From NCBI RefSeq assembly GCF_905120475.1, contig NZ_CAJHOE010000003.1, forward strand, positions 89,318 through 153,317: a stretch of DNA of 64,000 bases, given 5' to 3'. The position numbers were made by a program, and so were the translations under genes. The stretch's first letter is position 1. Every line of letters starts with the position of its first letter. Positions 8,884-27,311 of this stretch are shown one piece after another. The DNA comes from Campylobacter suis. GTDB taxonomy: Bacteria > Campylobacterota > Campylobacteria > Campylobacterales > Campylobacteraceae. Under the pieces are notes generated by a model. The model saw nothing but the letters and a program-made list of their open reading frames with translations. It was not told where the DNA came from and did not search any database.

Positions 8884-8894
8884 GGAATTCGGTT

Positions 8895-9425
8895 ATGGCA
8901 CATAAGTGGTATGCTATTCAAACATATGCTGGAAGCGAGATGACTGTTAAAAGAGCAATCGAAAATTTAGTTAAAGATCATGGTATTGATGAACAACTTA
9001 AAGAGGTTATTGTTCCAACAGAAGATGTTATTGAGATAAAAAACGGAAAACAAAAGATAAATGAAAGAACTCTTTATCCAGGATATGCATTTGCTCACCT
9101 TGATTTAGATACAGCTTTATGGCACAAAATTCAGTCTTTGCCAAAGGTAAGTAGATTTATAGGTGAGTCGAAAAAACCATCACCTTTAAGTGATAAAGAT
9201 ATTAATACAATTTTAGAGAAGGTTGAAAAAAGAGCCGCTCCAAAACCTAAAATTTACTTTGAGGATGGAGAGAGTGTTCGTATTACAGAAGGTCCTTTTG
9301 CGAACTTTACTGGTATCGTAGAAGAGTATGATATGATTCATGGAAAACTTCGCCTAAATGTTTCTATTTTTGGCAGAAGTACTCCAGTTGAAATTTTATA
9401 TTCACAAGTTGAGAAGATAATTTAA
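8895..9425 (+). CDS. nusG: Transcription termination/antitermination factor NusG
   Basis: 176 aa. NusG binds RNA polymerase and links it to Rho or ribosomal S10. The N-terminal NGN domain starts [12 protein letters not shown] and includes the TLYPGYAF segment; the C-terminal KOW domain has [17 protein letters not shown] strong TAAGGA site precedes the ATG. It sits between secE and rplK, each 11 nt away. Confidence 0.98.
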   Translation: MAHKWYAIQTYAGSEMTVKRAIENLVKDHGIDEQLKEVIVPTEDVIEIKNGKQKINERTLYPGYAFAHLDLDTALWHKIQSLPKVSRFIGESKKPSPLSDKDINTILEKVEKRAAPKPKIYFEDGESVRITEGPFANFTGIVEEYDMIHGKLRLNVSIFGRSTPVEILYSQVEKII

Positions 9426-9436
9426 GGAGAAAGTTT

Positions 9437-9862
9437 ATGGCTAAGAAAGTTATAGGCGAAATAAAGTTGCATATAGCAGCTGCTAAAGCAAATCCAAGCC
9501 CACCGGTTGGCCCAGCACTTGGACAAAAGGGTGTAAATATTATGGAGTTTTGTAAAGCATTTAACGAAAAAACAAAAGATATGGCAGGATTTAATATACC
9601 TGTTGTTATTACTGTTTATGCTGATAAAAGCTTTACATTTATTACAAAACAACCACCTGCGACTGACCTTATTAAAAAGGCTGCAGGCATAACAAAAGGA
9701 ACGGATAATCCTCTTAAGAATAAGGTTGGCAAATTAACAAAAGCTCAAGTTCTTGAGATTGTTGAGAAAAAGATTGTTGACTTAAATACAAAAGATAAAG
9801 AGCAAGCGGCTAAGATCATAGCTGGTTCAGCTCGTTCAATGGGTGTCGAAGTAATAGACTAA
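9437..9862 (+). CDS. rplK: 50S ribosomal protein L11
   Basis: 141 aa, standard length. L11 forms the GTPase-associated centre with 23S rRNA and L10/L12. The proline-rich signature [15 protein letters not shown] and the C-terminal RNA-binding domain ending in [10 protein letters not shown] are present. The ATG follows an AAGGAGAA ribosome site 11 nt after nusG. Confidence 0.99.
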   Translation: MAKKVIGEIKLHIAAAKANPSPPVGPALGQKGVNIMEFCKAFNEKTKDMAGFNIPVVITVYADKSFTFITKQPPATDLIKKAAGITKGTDNPLKNKVGKLTKAQVLEIVEKKIVDLNTKDKEQAAKIIAGSARSMGVEVID

Positions 9863-9871
9863 TAGCCTAAA

Positions 9872-9897
9872 CCGCCAGGTTGATCTACAAAAGGCGG
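9872..9897 (+). promoter_or_regulatory. Small hairpin before rplA, possible leader element
   Basis: CCGCC (9872-9876) can pair with GGCGG (9893-9897) around a 16-nt loop in the 60-nt rplK-rplA gap. There is no T tract, so it is not a terminator. In other bacteria L1 autoregulates by binding mRNA of this operon, but the L1 motif itself is not demonstrated here. Confidence 0.3.
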
Positions 9898-9922
9898 AAG
9901 CACTTTAAATGCGGAGAAATTT

Positions 9923-10624
9923 ATGTCAAAAACTACAAAAAGATTTCAAGAGCTACTTAAAAAAGTAGACGATAAGAAAATTTACAATATTTCAGAGGCT
10001 ATCGATACAGTTAAAACATTAGCTTCTGCAAAATTTGATGAGACTGTTGAGATAGCACTTAAGCTAAATGTTGATCCAAGACATGCGGATCAAATGGTTC
10101 GCGGTTCAGTTATTTTGCCAGCCGGAACTGGTAAAAAAGTTCGTGTTGCTGTTATAGCAAAAGATGCTAAAGCTGATGAGGCTAAAGCTGCTGGTGCTGA
10201 CTTGGTAGGCGCAGAGGATATTATTGATGATGTTCAAAAAGGTATTATAAATTTTGATGTTCTTATAGCTACACCAAATCTTATGGGCATCCTTGGTAAA
10301 GCGGCTAGAATTCTTGGACCAAAAGGTCTTATGCCAAATCCAAAAACTGGTACAGTTACAATGGATGTAGCTCAAGCTGTTAATAATGCAAAAAGTGGTC
10401 AGGTAAATTTCCGTGTCGATAAACAAGGAAATATTCATGCTGGTCTAGGTAAAGTTAGCTTTAGTAAAGAGCAACTTTCTGAAAATGTTTCGGCTTTTAT
10501 AAAAGCTATAAATAAACATAAACCAGCTGCTGCAAAAGGTAGATATGTGAAAAATGCAGCACTTGCCTTAACTATGAGTCCATCTATATCTCTAGATACT
10601 CAAGAAGTTATGGATCTTAAGTAA
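9923..10624 (+). CDS. rplA: 50S ribosomal protein L1
   Basis: 233 aa, full length. L1 forms the mobile stalk at the ribosomal E site and often represses its own operon. The family segments [27 protein letters not shown] and the C-terminal [19 protein letters not shown] are visible. The ATG at 9923 has an upstream GGAGAAAT ribosome site. A strong hairpin terminator follows immediately after the stop. Confidence 0.99.
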   Translation: MSKTTKRFQELLKKVDDKKIYNISEAIDTVKTLASAKFDETVEIALKLNVDPRHADQMVRGSVILPAGTGKKVRVAVIAKDAKADEAKAAGADLVGAEDIIDDVQKGIINFDVLIATPNLMGILGKAARILGPKGLMPNPKTGTVTMDVAQAVNNAKSGQVNFRVDKQGNIHAGLGKVSFSKEQLSENVSAFIKAINKHKPAAAKGRYVKNAALALTMSPSISLDTQEVMDLK

Positions 10625-10631
10625 AATTTAT

Positions 10632-10655
10632 GGGCTGAAATTTCAGCCCTTTTTT
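10632..10655 (+). terminator. Hairpin terminator after rplA
   Basis: A perfect 18-base palindrome GGGCTGAAATTTCAGCCC is followed by six T. It separates rplKA from rplJL, where many bacteria have a partial terminator or a separate promoter. Confidence 0.85.
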
Positions 10656-10697
10656 AAGATTAAAATGTGAGTTTTTCTTAACTTAGATTTTAATCTT

Positions 10698-10768
10698 AGA
10701 TTGGAGATAGCCGAGGTCTTTTGACTTAATTGATTCGACCCTCTCTGCTTGAAATCACCGGTCGGAAA
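10698..10768 (+). ncRNA. Ribosomal protein L10 leader (autoregulatory mRNA element)
   Basis: The ~120-nt gap before rplJ has a structured GC-richer segment: GAGGTC near 10714 can pair with GACCCTC near 10736, and a further CCGGTCGG stretch reaches the ribosome site. The position and pattern fit the L10 leader, to which the L10-L12 complex binds and represses rplJL translation. The boundaries are approximate. Confidence 0.6.
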
Positions 10769-10777
10769 GGAGAAAAA

Positions 10778-11263
10778 GTGACACGAAACGAAAAATCTGA
10801 AATCATCGCAAAACTTGAAGGTGAGTTTAAGACTGCTGAAGCTATCGTTGTTTGTGATTATCGTGGCTTGAGCGTTAAAAAACTTGAGGCTTTAAGACAT
10901 GCAGCTCGCGAACAAAGTGTTAAAGTTCAAGTTGTTAAAAATACACTAGCAAACATAGCTCTTAAAAATGTTGAAAAAGATGGTATGGATCTTAAGGATA
11001 CAAACATTTATGTTTGGGGCGAAGATCAGCTGGCTGTAACAAAAGTTGTTGCAAAATTTGAAGAGAGTAATTCTGAGCTCTTTAAAATTAAAACAGCTCA
11101 CATAGATGGTCAAGTTGCAAGTGTTGATAAGGTTAAAGCTCTATCTAAAATGCCTAGTCGTGATGAGCTTATTGCAATGCTTTTGCAAGTTTGGAATGCG
11201 CCAATTCAAAATTTCACAATTGGATTAAATGCGCTTAAAGAGAAAAAAGAACAATCTGCATAA
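10778..11263 (+). CDS. rplJ: 50S ribosomal protein L10
   Basis: 161 aa. L10 anchors the L12 dimers of the ribosomal stalk. Family features include [29 protein letters not shown] and the C-terminal L12-binding helices. I chose the GTG at 10778, placed 5 nt after an AAAGGAG ribosome site and matching the N terminus of Campylobacter L10 ([13 protein letters not shown]). The ATT-initiated extension from 10730 would run through the L10 leader and is rejected. Confidence 0.97.
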   Translation: MTRNEKSEIIAKLEGEFKTAEAIVVCDYRGLSVKKLEALRHAAREQSVKVQVVKNTLANIALKNVEKDGMDLKDTNIYVWGEDQLAVTKVVAKFEESNSELFKIKTAHIDGQVASVDKVKALSKMPSRDELIAMLLQVWNAPIQNFTIGLNALKEKKEQSA

Positions 11264-11282
11264 AAATAAAGAAGGATAAAAA

Positions 11283-11657
11283 ATGGCAATTACAAAAGAA
11301 GATGTATTAGAATTTATTTCTAACCTTTCAGTTCTTGAGCTTTCTGAGCTTGTAAAAGAATTTGAAGAGAAATTTGGAGTTAGTGCTACTCCTGTTATGG
11401 TAGCTGGTGCTGTTGCTGGTGGCGGTGCTGATGCAGCTGAAGAAAAAACAGAATTTAATATCGTTTTACTTGATGGTGGCGATAAGAAGATTAATGTTAT
11501 TAAAGTTGTTCGTGCTCTTACAGGTCTTGGTCTTAAAGAGGCTAAAGACGCAGTTGAGCAGACACCATCAGTTCTTAAAGAAGGTGTTAGTAAAGATGAA
11601 GCTGAAGCAGCTAAAAAAGAGCTTGAAGAAGCAGGTGCTAAAGTCGAACTTAAATAA
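11283..11657 (+). CDS. rplL: 50S ribosomal protein L7/L12
   Basis: 124 aa, normal length. It forms the flexible stalk that recruits translation GTPases. The dimerising N-terminal helices ([18 protein letters not shown]) are followed by an Ala/Gly-rich hinge ([15 protein letters not shown]) and the C-terminal domain ([18 protein letters not shown]). The ATG follows an AAGGAT ribosome site 19 nt after rplJ. Three hairpins lie between this gene and rpoB. Confidence 0.99.
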   Translation: MAITKEDVLEFISNLSVLELSELVKEFEEKFGVSATPVMVAGAVAGGGADAAEEKTEFNIVLLDGGDKKINVIKVVRALTGLGLKEAKDAVEQTPSVLKEGVSKDEAEAAKKELEEAGAKVELK

Positions 11658-11677
11658 TTTCGTTTTTGCGAAATTAT
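11654..11677 (+). promoter_or_regulatory. Hairpin at the rplL stop
   Basis: ATAATTTCG/CGAAATTAT form a 9-bp stem with a 6-nt loop, overlapping the rplL stop codon and lacking a T tract. It is a candidate RNA processing or 3'-end stability element. Confidence 0.45.
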
Positions 11678-11688
11678 CAAAAATTCAA

Positions 11689-11714
11689 GAGAGAGCAAAG
11701 GCTCTCTCTTTTTT
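11689..11714 (+). terminator. Attenuator-like terminator between rplL and rpoB
   Basis: GAGAGAGC/GCTCTCTC form an 8-bp stem with a 4-nt AAAG loop followed by six T. This is a full intrinsic terminator inside the ribosomal protein/RNA polymerase operon. In E. coli an attenuator in the same place sets the ratio of L12 to RNA polymerase subunits. Confidence 0.8.
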
Positions 11715-11724
11715 AAATTTAGAC

Positions 11725-11742
11725 GCTCTTTATAAAAAGAGC
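11725..11742 (+). promoter_or_regulatory. Third hairpin in the rplL-rpoB gap
   Basis: GCTCTTT (11725-11731) pairs with AAAGAGC (11736-11742) around a 4-nt loop. It ends 37 nt before the rpoB start, has no T tract, and could affect processing or access to the rpoB ribosome site. Confidence 0.4.
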
Positions 11743-11746
11743 TTAA

Positions 11747-20420
<8,674 letters not shown>

Positions 20421-20428
20421 TCACCTCT

Positions 20429-20455
20429 GGGCAGGTTGCTAAGCCTGCTCTTTTT
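20429..20455 (+). terminator. Terminator of the rpoBC operon
   Basis: GGGCAGG pairs with CCTGCTC (7 bp with one G-T) around an 8-nt loop, followed by five T and a second T-rich stretch. It ends the superoperon that started with the tRNAs and tuf. Confidence 0.85.
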
Positions 20456-20484
20456 ACCCTTTTTTTATACATATAAGGAAATTT

Positions 20485-20886
20485 ATGAACTTTTTAAAAC
20501 AACCAGATTTGGGTATATTTTTTGCTAGACTTGGTCTTGGTATTATGCTTTTAATGCACGGCATAGCTAAAATTTTAAACGGCATAGGTTTTATAAAAAA
20601 CTTAGTTCTAAAACAGGGCTTACCAGAATTTGTTGCGTATGGCGTTTATGTGGGAGAGGTCGTTGCGCCTGTGCTTTTGATACTTGGAATTTATACAAGG
20701 GTTGCAAGTGCGATCGTACTAGCAACTTGTGCGGCGATATTATATCTTTTTTATCTGCCAAATGGCGACTTGTTTACACTTTCATCTCATGGTGGCTTTA
20801 AGCCTGAGATAGTCTATCTTTATATATCTTTGGGGTTTTGTATTTTACTTAGTGGTAGTGGAAAATATGCTTTAAAAAGGGATTAA
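20485..20886 (+). CDS. DoxX family membrane protein
   Basis: 133 aa with about four membrane helices and the DoxX-type pattern (FARLGLGIMLLMHGIAKI, then GEVVAPVLLILGIYTR). DoxX-like proteins are small inner-membrane proteins often linked to oxidative or sulfur metabolism, but their reactions vary and no specific role can be given. It has an AAGGAAA ribosome site and lies alone between the rpoC terminator and the nhaC-like gene. The 116-nt gap after it is AT-rich and shows no gene. Confidence 0.88.
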   Translation: MNFLKQPDLGIFFARLGLGIMLLMHGIAKILNGIGFIKNLVLKQGLPEFVAYGVYVGEVVAPVLLILGIYTRVASAIVLATCAAILYLFYLPNGDLFTLSSHGGFKPEIVYLYISLGFCILLSGSGKYALKRD

Positions 20887-21002
20887 AGGGTTAAATTTGC
20901 CAGCTTGATAAAATTTATTTTGTGTTTAATCTTAAAATAATTATTCTTTAAGCCCTAAAAAGATAAATTTGTGCTTTATAATTTATTTTTAAGGAAAATT
21001 TT

Positions 21003-22414
21003 ATGAAAACACAAAAACAAAAACCCAGCTTTTTGATAGCTGTGACGCCTATTTTGGTAATGCTTGCTGGACTAGCCATAGGTGTTGGATATATGAAGTT
21101 GCGGGTCGAGCCTATCATTTTGCTCTCTGCTTTGGTTGCTGGATTTTTAGCATATAAGCTAGGCTATAGCTATAAAGAGATGCAAAAGGGTATGATAGAT
21201 AAAATTTCAGACTCCATGCCTGCTTTGATGATATTATGGTCTGTTGGTTTGATTATCGGTGCTTGGATGTTTTCTGGTACGATCCCGATGATTATTTACT
21301 ACGGAGTGCAGATAATTAGCCCTACCTATCTTGTTATAACTGCATTTTTGATTTCAGCTATACTTTCTACGGTTACTGGAACATCTTGGGGATCGGCTGG
21401 AACAGTTGGTGTTGCCATTATGGGTATATCGCAAGGTCTTGGCGTTGATCTTGCAGTTACTGCTGGTGCGGTTGTTGCTGGGGCTTATTTTGGAGATAAG
21501 ATCTCCCCGCTTTCAGACACTACAAATTTAGCTCCCATAGCTGCTGGATCAGAGCTTTATGAGCATATTAAACATATGTTTTATACAACTGTACCAGCTG
21601 CCATAGTAGCGCTTATTGTGTATTCTACTTTTGGCTCAGGTGCTACTTCTGGCGGAGATATATCAGCTTCTGTTTTGGCGCTTCAGACTGAACTTGACAA
21701 AGTGTTTAACTTTAACATTTTACTTCTTTTACCAGTTTTAATAGTCATAGCTGGCTCTGTTCTTAAGTGGCCAACTATCCCAGTGATGATAGTTGCCGCG
21801 ATGCTTGCTATCGCTTTTGGTGTGATATTTCAAGACTTTAGTTTAAAAGATGGCTTTACATCGGTAATTAAAGGGTTTAACTTAAGCATGAGTGGGATAG
21901 ATGGCTCTTTTTCAAAAGACATTATGAGGTTGCTTAACCGTGGCGGAGTTGATTCGGTAAATGCGACAACCATTCTTGTTATTTGTGCTATGGGCTTTGC
22001 TGGCATTATGTCTATTACTGGTATGCTTGAGGTTGTGCTTCATACTTTGATGGCTGGAGTAAAGAGTGTATTTGGTGTGATTTTCTCAACGATTTGTTCT
22101 TGTTTGACTGTTGCATTTGTTACCGGAAGCTCATATCTTTCTATATTAATCCCAGGAGAGATGTTTAAAGATTTCTACAAAGAAAAAACCTTGCAGCTAA
22201 AAATTTATCTAGAACACTAGAAGATTCAGGCACGGTTATAGTACCGCTGATACCTTGGTCTGCTGCTGGGGCATATATGGCTACAACTCTTGGAGTGCCA
22301 ACTATTGAGTACCTTCCTTGGGCAGTTTTAAATTATATGGGGGTTGTCTTTGCTATCATTTTAGCGCTTACTGGCATTGGTATAACAAAACTTGCAACTA
22401 AAAAGGAAAGCTGA
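21003..22414 (+). pseudogene. nhaC: Na+/H+ antiporter NhaC, interrupted by a -1 frameshift in an A tract
   Basis: As read, the frame from ATG 21003 stops at 22220 (405 aa). The family signature continues in another frame directly afterwards (NLSRTLEDSGTVIVPLIPW and onward) to a TGA at 22412-22414. The break is at the six-A run 22183-22188: seven A would restore one 470-aa NhaC protein. Family motifs include GTSWGSAGTVGVA and GDKISPLSDTTNLAP, with about 10-12 membrane helices. The true stop overlaps the iadA ATG by one base, so the intact gene was translationally coupled to iadA. It could be a real inactivation, a phase-variable tract or a sequencing error. Without repair, the last ~10 residues are out of frame and the final ~75 are lost. 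Confidence 0.88.
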
Positions 22415-23544
22415 TGTTGCTTATTAAAAATATAGAAATTTTTTCGCCAAAATTTCTAGGCAGAAAAGATATTTTTATATGCTCTGGTAAAATCATTTGT
22501 ATAGGCGATAGTTTAAACCCAAATTTGCCAAATTTAAAAATCATCGATGGTTCAAAATTTATAGCAACACCTGGCTTTATAGATAAGCATGTGCATATTA
22601 CTGGTGGTGGTGGCGAAGGCAGTTTTAAGACTCGTGTTCCTGAGATTATGCTTTCAAAACTCATTGAGGCTGGCATAACAACAGTGGTTGGACTTTTGGG
22701 GACTGATAGTGCAACAAGGAGTGTTGAAAATTTAGTAGCTAAGGCAAATGCCTTAAGAGAGGAAGGCATAAGCTGTTATGCCCACACTGGTGCGTATAGT
22801 TTGGATACTCCAACAATTACGGGCGATATACAAAAAGATATTGTATTTATAGAGCCTATTATCGGCACAAAGCTGGCTATAAGCGACCATCGTTCAAGCT
22901 CTGTAAGCCCAGATGAGCTTACTCATATAGTCTCGGCTGGTCGTGTGGCTGGTATGCTAAGCGGTAAATCAGGGCACACTACACTTCATATGGGCGATGG
23001 TCAGCGTGGACTAGAGCTTGTAAGAGATGTTTTGGCTAAATACGATACTCCTATCACTTTTTTTCAGCCAACTCATGTAAATAGAAATGAAAGGCTATTT
23101 GCTCAAAGTATTGAGTTTTTAAAGGATGGCGGCTATATCGACCTTACTTGCATGCTGGGACTAACCCCATTGCAAGCTATAAAAAGGATAAAAGAGCAAG
23201 AAATTTCAACTCAAAAAGTAACGATTAGTTCCGATGGTTATGGTAGCTTTTCAAGTTATGATAGTGATGGAAAGTTACTTAAAATAGGTGTCTCAAGCGT
23301 TATGGCAACTTTTAATGAGTTTAAAAATTTCATAGAAAATAAATTTGAGCTTGAAGAGGCGCTTTGTTATTTTACGAAAAATGTTGCAAATTCAATAGCT
23401 CTAAAAAATAAAGGGGAAATTTTAGAGGGCAAGGATGCTGACATTTTGCTGTTTGATGAGAATTTAAATTTAGAGTTTGTAATAGCAAATGGAGTAGTTT
23501 TAAAGGATAATGCAGGATACATAAAAAAAGGAACTTATGAGTAA
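22414..23544 (+). CDS. iadA: Isoaspartyl dipeptidase (beta-aspartyl peptidase)
   Basis: 376 aa, metal-dependent amidohydrolase that cleaves beta-aspartyl dipeptides from damaged proteins. The binuclear metal site is complete and every residue is offset by exactly nine from the E. coli IadA numbering that I recall: His59, His61, Lys153 (carboxylated), His192, His221 and Asp276. The GGGGEGSFKTR segment is also present. Its ATG overlaps the natural nhaC stop by one base (TGATG), so the upstream frameshift may reduce its translation. Confidence 0.96.
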   Translation: MLLIKNIEIFSPKFLGRKDIFICSGKIICIGDSLNPNLPNLKIIDGSKFIATPGFIDKHVHITGGGGEGSFKTRVPEIMLSKLIEAGITTVVGLLGTDSATRSVENLVAKANALREEGISCYAHTGAYSLDTPTITGDIQKDIVFIEPIIGTKLAISDHRSSSVSPDELTHIVSAGRVAGMLSGKSGHTTLHMGDGQRGLELVRDVLAKYDTPITFFQPTHVNRNERLFAQSIEFLKDGGYIDLTCMLGLTPLQAIKRIKEQEISTQKVTISSDGYGSFSSYDSDGKLLKIGVSSVMATFNEFKNFIENKFELEEALCYFTKNVANSIALKNKGEILEGKDADILLFDENLNLEFVIANGVVLKDNAGYIKKGTYE

Positions 23545-23615
23545 TTAAAGAGCTTTTAAGTAAAATTTAAATAAAATTAGGTCTTTTTTAATAAATTTAG
23601 TTGAAAGGAATTGCT

Positions 23616-24008
23616 GTGCCAACCATAAACCAATTGGTCAGAAATGAACGTAAGAAGGTGACTTACAAGTCAAAATCACCTGCACTTAAAGAGTGCCCAC
23701 AAAGAAGAGGAGTTTGCACGAGAGTATATACAACTACTCCAAAAAAACCAAACTCAGCTTTGAGAAAAGTTGCCAAAGTTAGATTAACAAGTGGCTTTGA
23801 AGTTATTAGCTATATCGGTGGTGAGGGACACAACCTACAAGAACACAGTATCGTGCTAGTTCGCGGTGGTAGGGTTAGAGACTTACCAGGTGTTAAGTAT
23901 CACATCGTTCGCGGCGCACTTGATACAGCTGGTGTTGCAAAAAGAACAGTTTCGCGCTCTAAATACGGTGCAAAACGCCCTAAGCCGGGTCAAGCAGCTA
24001 AGAAGTAA
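23616..24008 (+). CDS. rpsL: 30S ribosomal protein S12
   Basis: 130 aa, decoding-centre protein. The start is the GTG at 23616 after AAAGGAA; this gives the standard [14 protein letters not shown] terminus, and a longer in-frame TTG start at 23601 is rejected. The loop [15 protein letters not shown] and the loop [11 protein letters not shown] carry the Lys residues (equivalent to E. coli 42 and 87) whose change gives streptomycin resistance, so the sequence is of the sensitive type. It heads the rpsL-rpsG-fusA string. Confidence 0.98.
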   Translation: MPTINQLVRNERKKVTYKSKSPALKECPQRRGVCTRVYTTTPKKPNSALRKVAKVRLTSGFEVISYIGGEGHNLQEHSIVLVRGGRVRDLPGVKYHIVRGALDTAGVAKRTVSRSKYGAKRPKPGQAAKK

Positions 24009-24073
24009 GAATTTAGGTTCGCAGATCAAGCTTTTAGTGGCTTAGATTTGAGTAAAATTTAGTAAAAATTTGA

Positions 24074-24556
<483 letters not shown>

Positions 24557-24568
24557 GAAAGGCTTAAT

Positions 24569-26647
24569 ATGGCAGATAGAAAAACCCCATTACATATGGT
24601 TAGAAACATTGGTATCGCAGCTCACATTGACGCTGGTAAGACTACTACGAGTGAGAGAATTTTATTTTTCACTGGTATGAGCCATAAGATCGGCGAGGTA
24701 CATGATGGTGCTGCGACTATGGACTGGATGGAGCAAGAAAAAGAGCGTGGCATTACTATTACATCTGCTGCGACGACTTGTTTTTGGAAAGACCATCAAA
24801 TAAACCTAATCGACACTCCGGGACACGTTGACTTTACTATTGAGGTTGAGCGTTCTATGCGTGTTCTTGATGGTGCTGTTGCTGTATTTTGTTCAGTTGG
24901 TGGCGTTCAGCCTCAGTCTGAAACTGTTTGGAGACAAGCAAATAAATACCGCGTTCCAAGAATGGTTTATGTAAATAAAATGGATAGAATTGGTGCAAAT
25001 TTCTATAATGTTGAAAACCAAGTTCGAACAAGACTAAAAGCTAATCCAGTACCTATCCAAATTCCTATCGGCGCAGAAGATGCTTTCCGTGGTGTTGTTG
25101 ATTTGGTTACTATGAAAGCACTTGTTTGGGAAGATGATAAGAAACCAACTGATTACGCAGTTATCGAAATTCCAGCCGATCTTAAAGAAAAAGCAGAAGA
25201 ATATAGAGCAAAGATGGTTGAAGCTGTTGCTGAAACAAGTGATGATTTGATGGAAAAATTCTTTGGTGGCGAGGAATTAACGGTAGATGAGATTAAAAAA
25301 GGCATTAAAGCAGGCTGCTTAAATATGACTATTGTTCCGATGATATGCGGAACTTCATTTAAAAACAAAGGTGTTCAGCCATTGCTTGATGCAGTAGTTG
25401 ACTACCTGCCTGCGCCAGACGAAGTTGCGGCGATTAAAGGTGAGTATGAAGACGGTAGAGAAGTAACTGTAGAAAGCACTGATAATGGTGAATTTGCAGG
25501 TCTTGGCTTTAAGATTATGACTGATCCATTTGTTGGACAGCTTACTTTCGTACGCGTTTATCGTGGTCAATTAGAGAGCGGTAGCTACGCTTACAACTCA
25601 ACAAAAGGCAAAAAAGAGCGTATTGGTCGTTTGCTTAAAATGCACTCAAACAAAAGAGAAGAAATCTCAGTTCTTCATGCTGGCGAGATAGGTGCTGTTG
25701 TTGGCTTAAAAGAGACTTTAACGGGCGATACTTTGGCAACAGAAAAGGATCCAGTAATCCTAGAGAGAATGGACTTCCCAGAGCCAGTTATTAGCGTTGC
25801 AGTTGAGCCAAAGACAAAAGCTGATCAAGAAAAAATGGCAATCGCTCTACAAAAACTAGCACAAGAAGATCCAAGTTTTAGAGTAAGTACAGATGAAGAG
25901 AGTGGTCAGACTATTATTTCAGGTATGGGCGAACTTCACCTTGAAATCATTGTTGATCGTATGCTTCGTGAATTTAAAGTTGAGGCAGAGGTTGGTCAGC
26001 CGCAGGTTGCTTATCGTGAAACTATCCGCAAAACAGTTGAGCAAGAGTATAAATATGCTAAGCAATCAGGCGGTCGCGGTCAGTACGGACATGTATTCTT
26101 GCGTATCGAGCCACTTGAAGCTGCTAGTGGTTTTGAATTTGTTAATGACATCAAGGGTGGTGTTGTTCCAAAAGAGTATATCCCAGCTGTTGAAAAAGGT
26201 TGTAAAGAGGCACTTCAAAACGGTATCCTTGCTGGCTATCCAGTTGAAGATGTTAAAGTTACGCTATTTGATGGAAGTTACCATGAGGTTGACTCATCTG
26301 AGATGGCATTTAAACTTGCAGCGTCTATGGGCTTTAAAGAGGGTGCAAGAAAAGCTGGTGCTGTTATACTTGAGCCGATGATGAAGGTTGAAGTTGAAAC
26401 TCCGGAAGATTATATGGGTGATGTTATCGGTGATCTTAATAAGCGTCGCGGACAAATAAGCTCAATGGATGAGCGCAATGGTAACAAGATCGTTACAGCA
26501 TTTTGCCCTCTAGCACAGATGTTTGGATACTCAACAGACCTAAGAAGCCAAACACAAGGTCGCGCTACTTACTCAATGGAATTTGATCACTATGAAGAAG
26601 TTCCAAAGAATGTTAGCGAAGAGATTATCAAAAAGAGAAACGGTTAA
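24569..26647 (+). CDS. fusA: Elongation factor G
   Basis: 692 aa, the translocation GTPase. The G1 loop is AHIDAGKTT (residues 17-25 region with AxxDAGKT), G3 is DTPGHVDFT and G4 is NKMDR. Domains II to V are intact, ending in the usual domain V segment. The gene follows rpsG by 12 nt and is followed by a hairpin terminator at 26661. Confidence 0.99.
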   Translation: MADRKTPLHMVRNIGIAAHIDAGKTTTSERILFFTGMSHKIGEVHDGAATMDWMEQEKERGITITSAATTCFWKDHQINLIDTPGHVDFTIEVERSMRVLDGAVAVFCSVGGVQPQSETVWRQANKYRVPRMVYVNKMDRIGANFYNVENQVRTRLKANPVPIQIPIGAEDAFRGVVDLVTMKALVWEDDKKPTDYAVIEIPADLKEKAEEYRAKMVEAVAETSDDLMEKFFGGEELTVDEIKKGIKAGCLNMTIVPMICGTSFKNKGVQPLLDAVVDYLPAPDEVAAIKGEYEDGREVTVESTDNGEFAGLGFKIMTDPFVGQLTFVRVYRGQLESGSYAYNSTKGKKERIGRLLKMHSNKREEISVLHAGEIGAVVGLKETLTGDTLATEKDPVILERMDFPEPVISVAVEPKTKADQEKMAIALQKLAQEDPSFRVSTDEESGQTIISGMGELHLEIIVDRMLREFKVEAEVGQPQVAYRETIRKTVEQEYKYAKQSGGRGQYGHVFLRIEPLEAASGFEFVNDIKGGVVPKEYIPAVEKGCKEALQNGILAGYPVEDVKVTLFDGSYHEVDSSEMAFKLAASMGFKEGARKAGAVILEPMMKVEVETPEDYMGDVIGDLNKRRGQISSMDERNGNKIVTAFCPLAQMFGYSTDLRSQTQGRATYSMEFDHYEEVPKNVSEEIIKKRNG

Positions 26648-26660
26648 TAAACCAAAATTT

Positions 26661-26685
26661 GGGCGGGAACTATCTCGCCCTTTAT
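26661..26685 (+). terminator. Terminator after fusA
   Basis: GGGCGGGA pairs with TCTCGCCC (8 bp with one G-T) around a 4-nt ACTA loop, then TTTAT. It separates fusA from tRNA-Arg. Confidence 0.75.
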
Positions 26686-26695
26686 CTTATGCTAT

Positions 26696-26769
26696 GTCCT
26701 CATAGCTCAGCTGGATAGAGCGCAAAATTCCTAATTTTGAGGCCACAGGTTCAAATCCTGTTGGGGACA
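26696..26769 (+). tRNA. tRNA-Arg (CCT), CCA not encoded
   Basis: The acceptor arms GTCCTCA and TGGGGAC pair with one T-G. The anticodon loop is TTCCTAA (anticodon CCT, reading AGG) with a CAAAA/TTTTG stem, and the T loop is TTCAAAT. After the discriminator A the sequence is CTTTT rather than CCA, unlike the five other tRNAs in this window, so the 3' end needs the CCA-adding enzyme. Confidence 0.95.
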
Positions 26770-26898
26770 CTTTTGCTTTTTAAGTTTAAAATTATTATTA
26801 AAAATTCAGTTCTTTCTTTTAGAATATTTTAGGTAAATAATTTGATTAAATTTTATTTATAAAAAGGTGCTAAAATGCCTAAAAATTAAAGGAAAAAG

Positions 26899-27276
26899 AT
26901 GAAAAAAACACTACTATTTTCAGCCTGCTGTGCAGTTGGAGCATTTGCTCAGATAAATGTTTTGCCAGCAACACCTGCAAATATCGAAAAATTTGAGCAA
27001 ATAGTTGATATTAGAACTCCAGCTGAGTGGCGCGATACTGGGATTATAAATGGTGCAAAAACTATTGTTTTTAGTAAAGATAAAGAAAAATTTATTGAGG
27101 CTATAAAAGAGCAAGTGGATATAACTAAGCCGTTTGCTATAATCTGTAGAAGTGGTGGCAGAACCGCTTCTGCTGCCCAGATGCTTGATGAAGCGGATAT
27201 GAATGTTACAAATTTAGATGGTGGCATGAATTTGCTTATCAAATCAGGCTATATGACTACCCCTTACAGTAAATAA
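26899..27276 (+). CDS. Secreted rhodanese-like domain protein
   Basis: 125 aa with an N-terminal signal peptide ending near AFA (residue 17), so periplasmic. A single rhodanese fold follows; the active-site loop is Cys83-RSGGRT, intact, so sulfur transfer or a related thiol reaction is possible. Family segments VDIRTPAEW and the C-terminal NLDGGM are present. It stands alone between tRNA-Arg and a convergent CinA-like gene. The substrate is unknown. Confidence 0.88.
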   Translation: MKKTLLFSACCAVGAFAQINVLPATPANIEKFEQIVDIRTPAEWRDTGIINGAKTIVFSKDKEKFIEAIKEQVDITKPFAIICRSGGRTASAAQMLDEADMNVTNLDGGMNLLIKSGYMTTPYSK

Positions 27277-27285
27277 ACCTATCTA

Positions 27286-27311
27286 CAGACCCCTTTTTAG
27301 GGTCTGTTTTT
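27286..27311 (+). terminator. Terminator between convergent genes
   Basis: CAGACCC/GGGTCTG form a 7-bp stem with a 7-nt loop followed by five T on the plus strand. Its end touches the stop of the minus-strand CinA-like gene. Confidence 0.85.

Noticed and set aside
22183..22190. Canonical -1 programmed frameshift site in nhaC
   Set aside because: The bases do not give the X XXY YYZ heptamer in the reading frame (the P-site GAA codon could not re-pair), and no stimulatory stem-loop is evident, so an indel is the simpler reading.
25893..26381. 162-codon plus-strand frame inside fusA
   Set aside because: Out-of-frame reading of a fully conserved EF-G gene.
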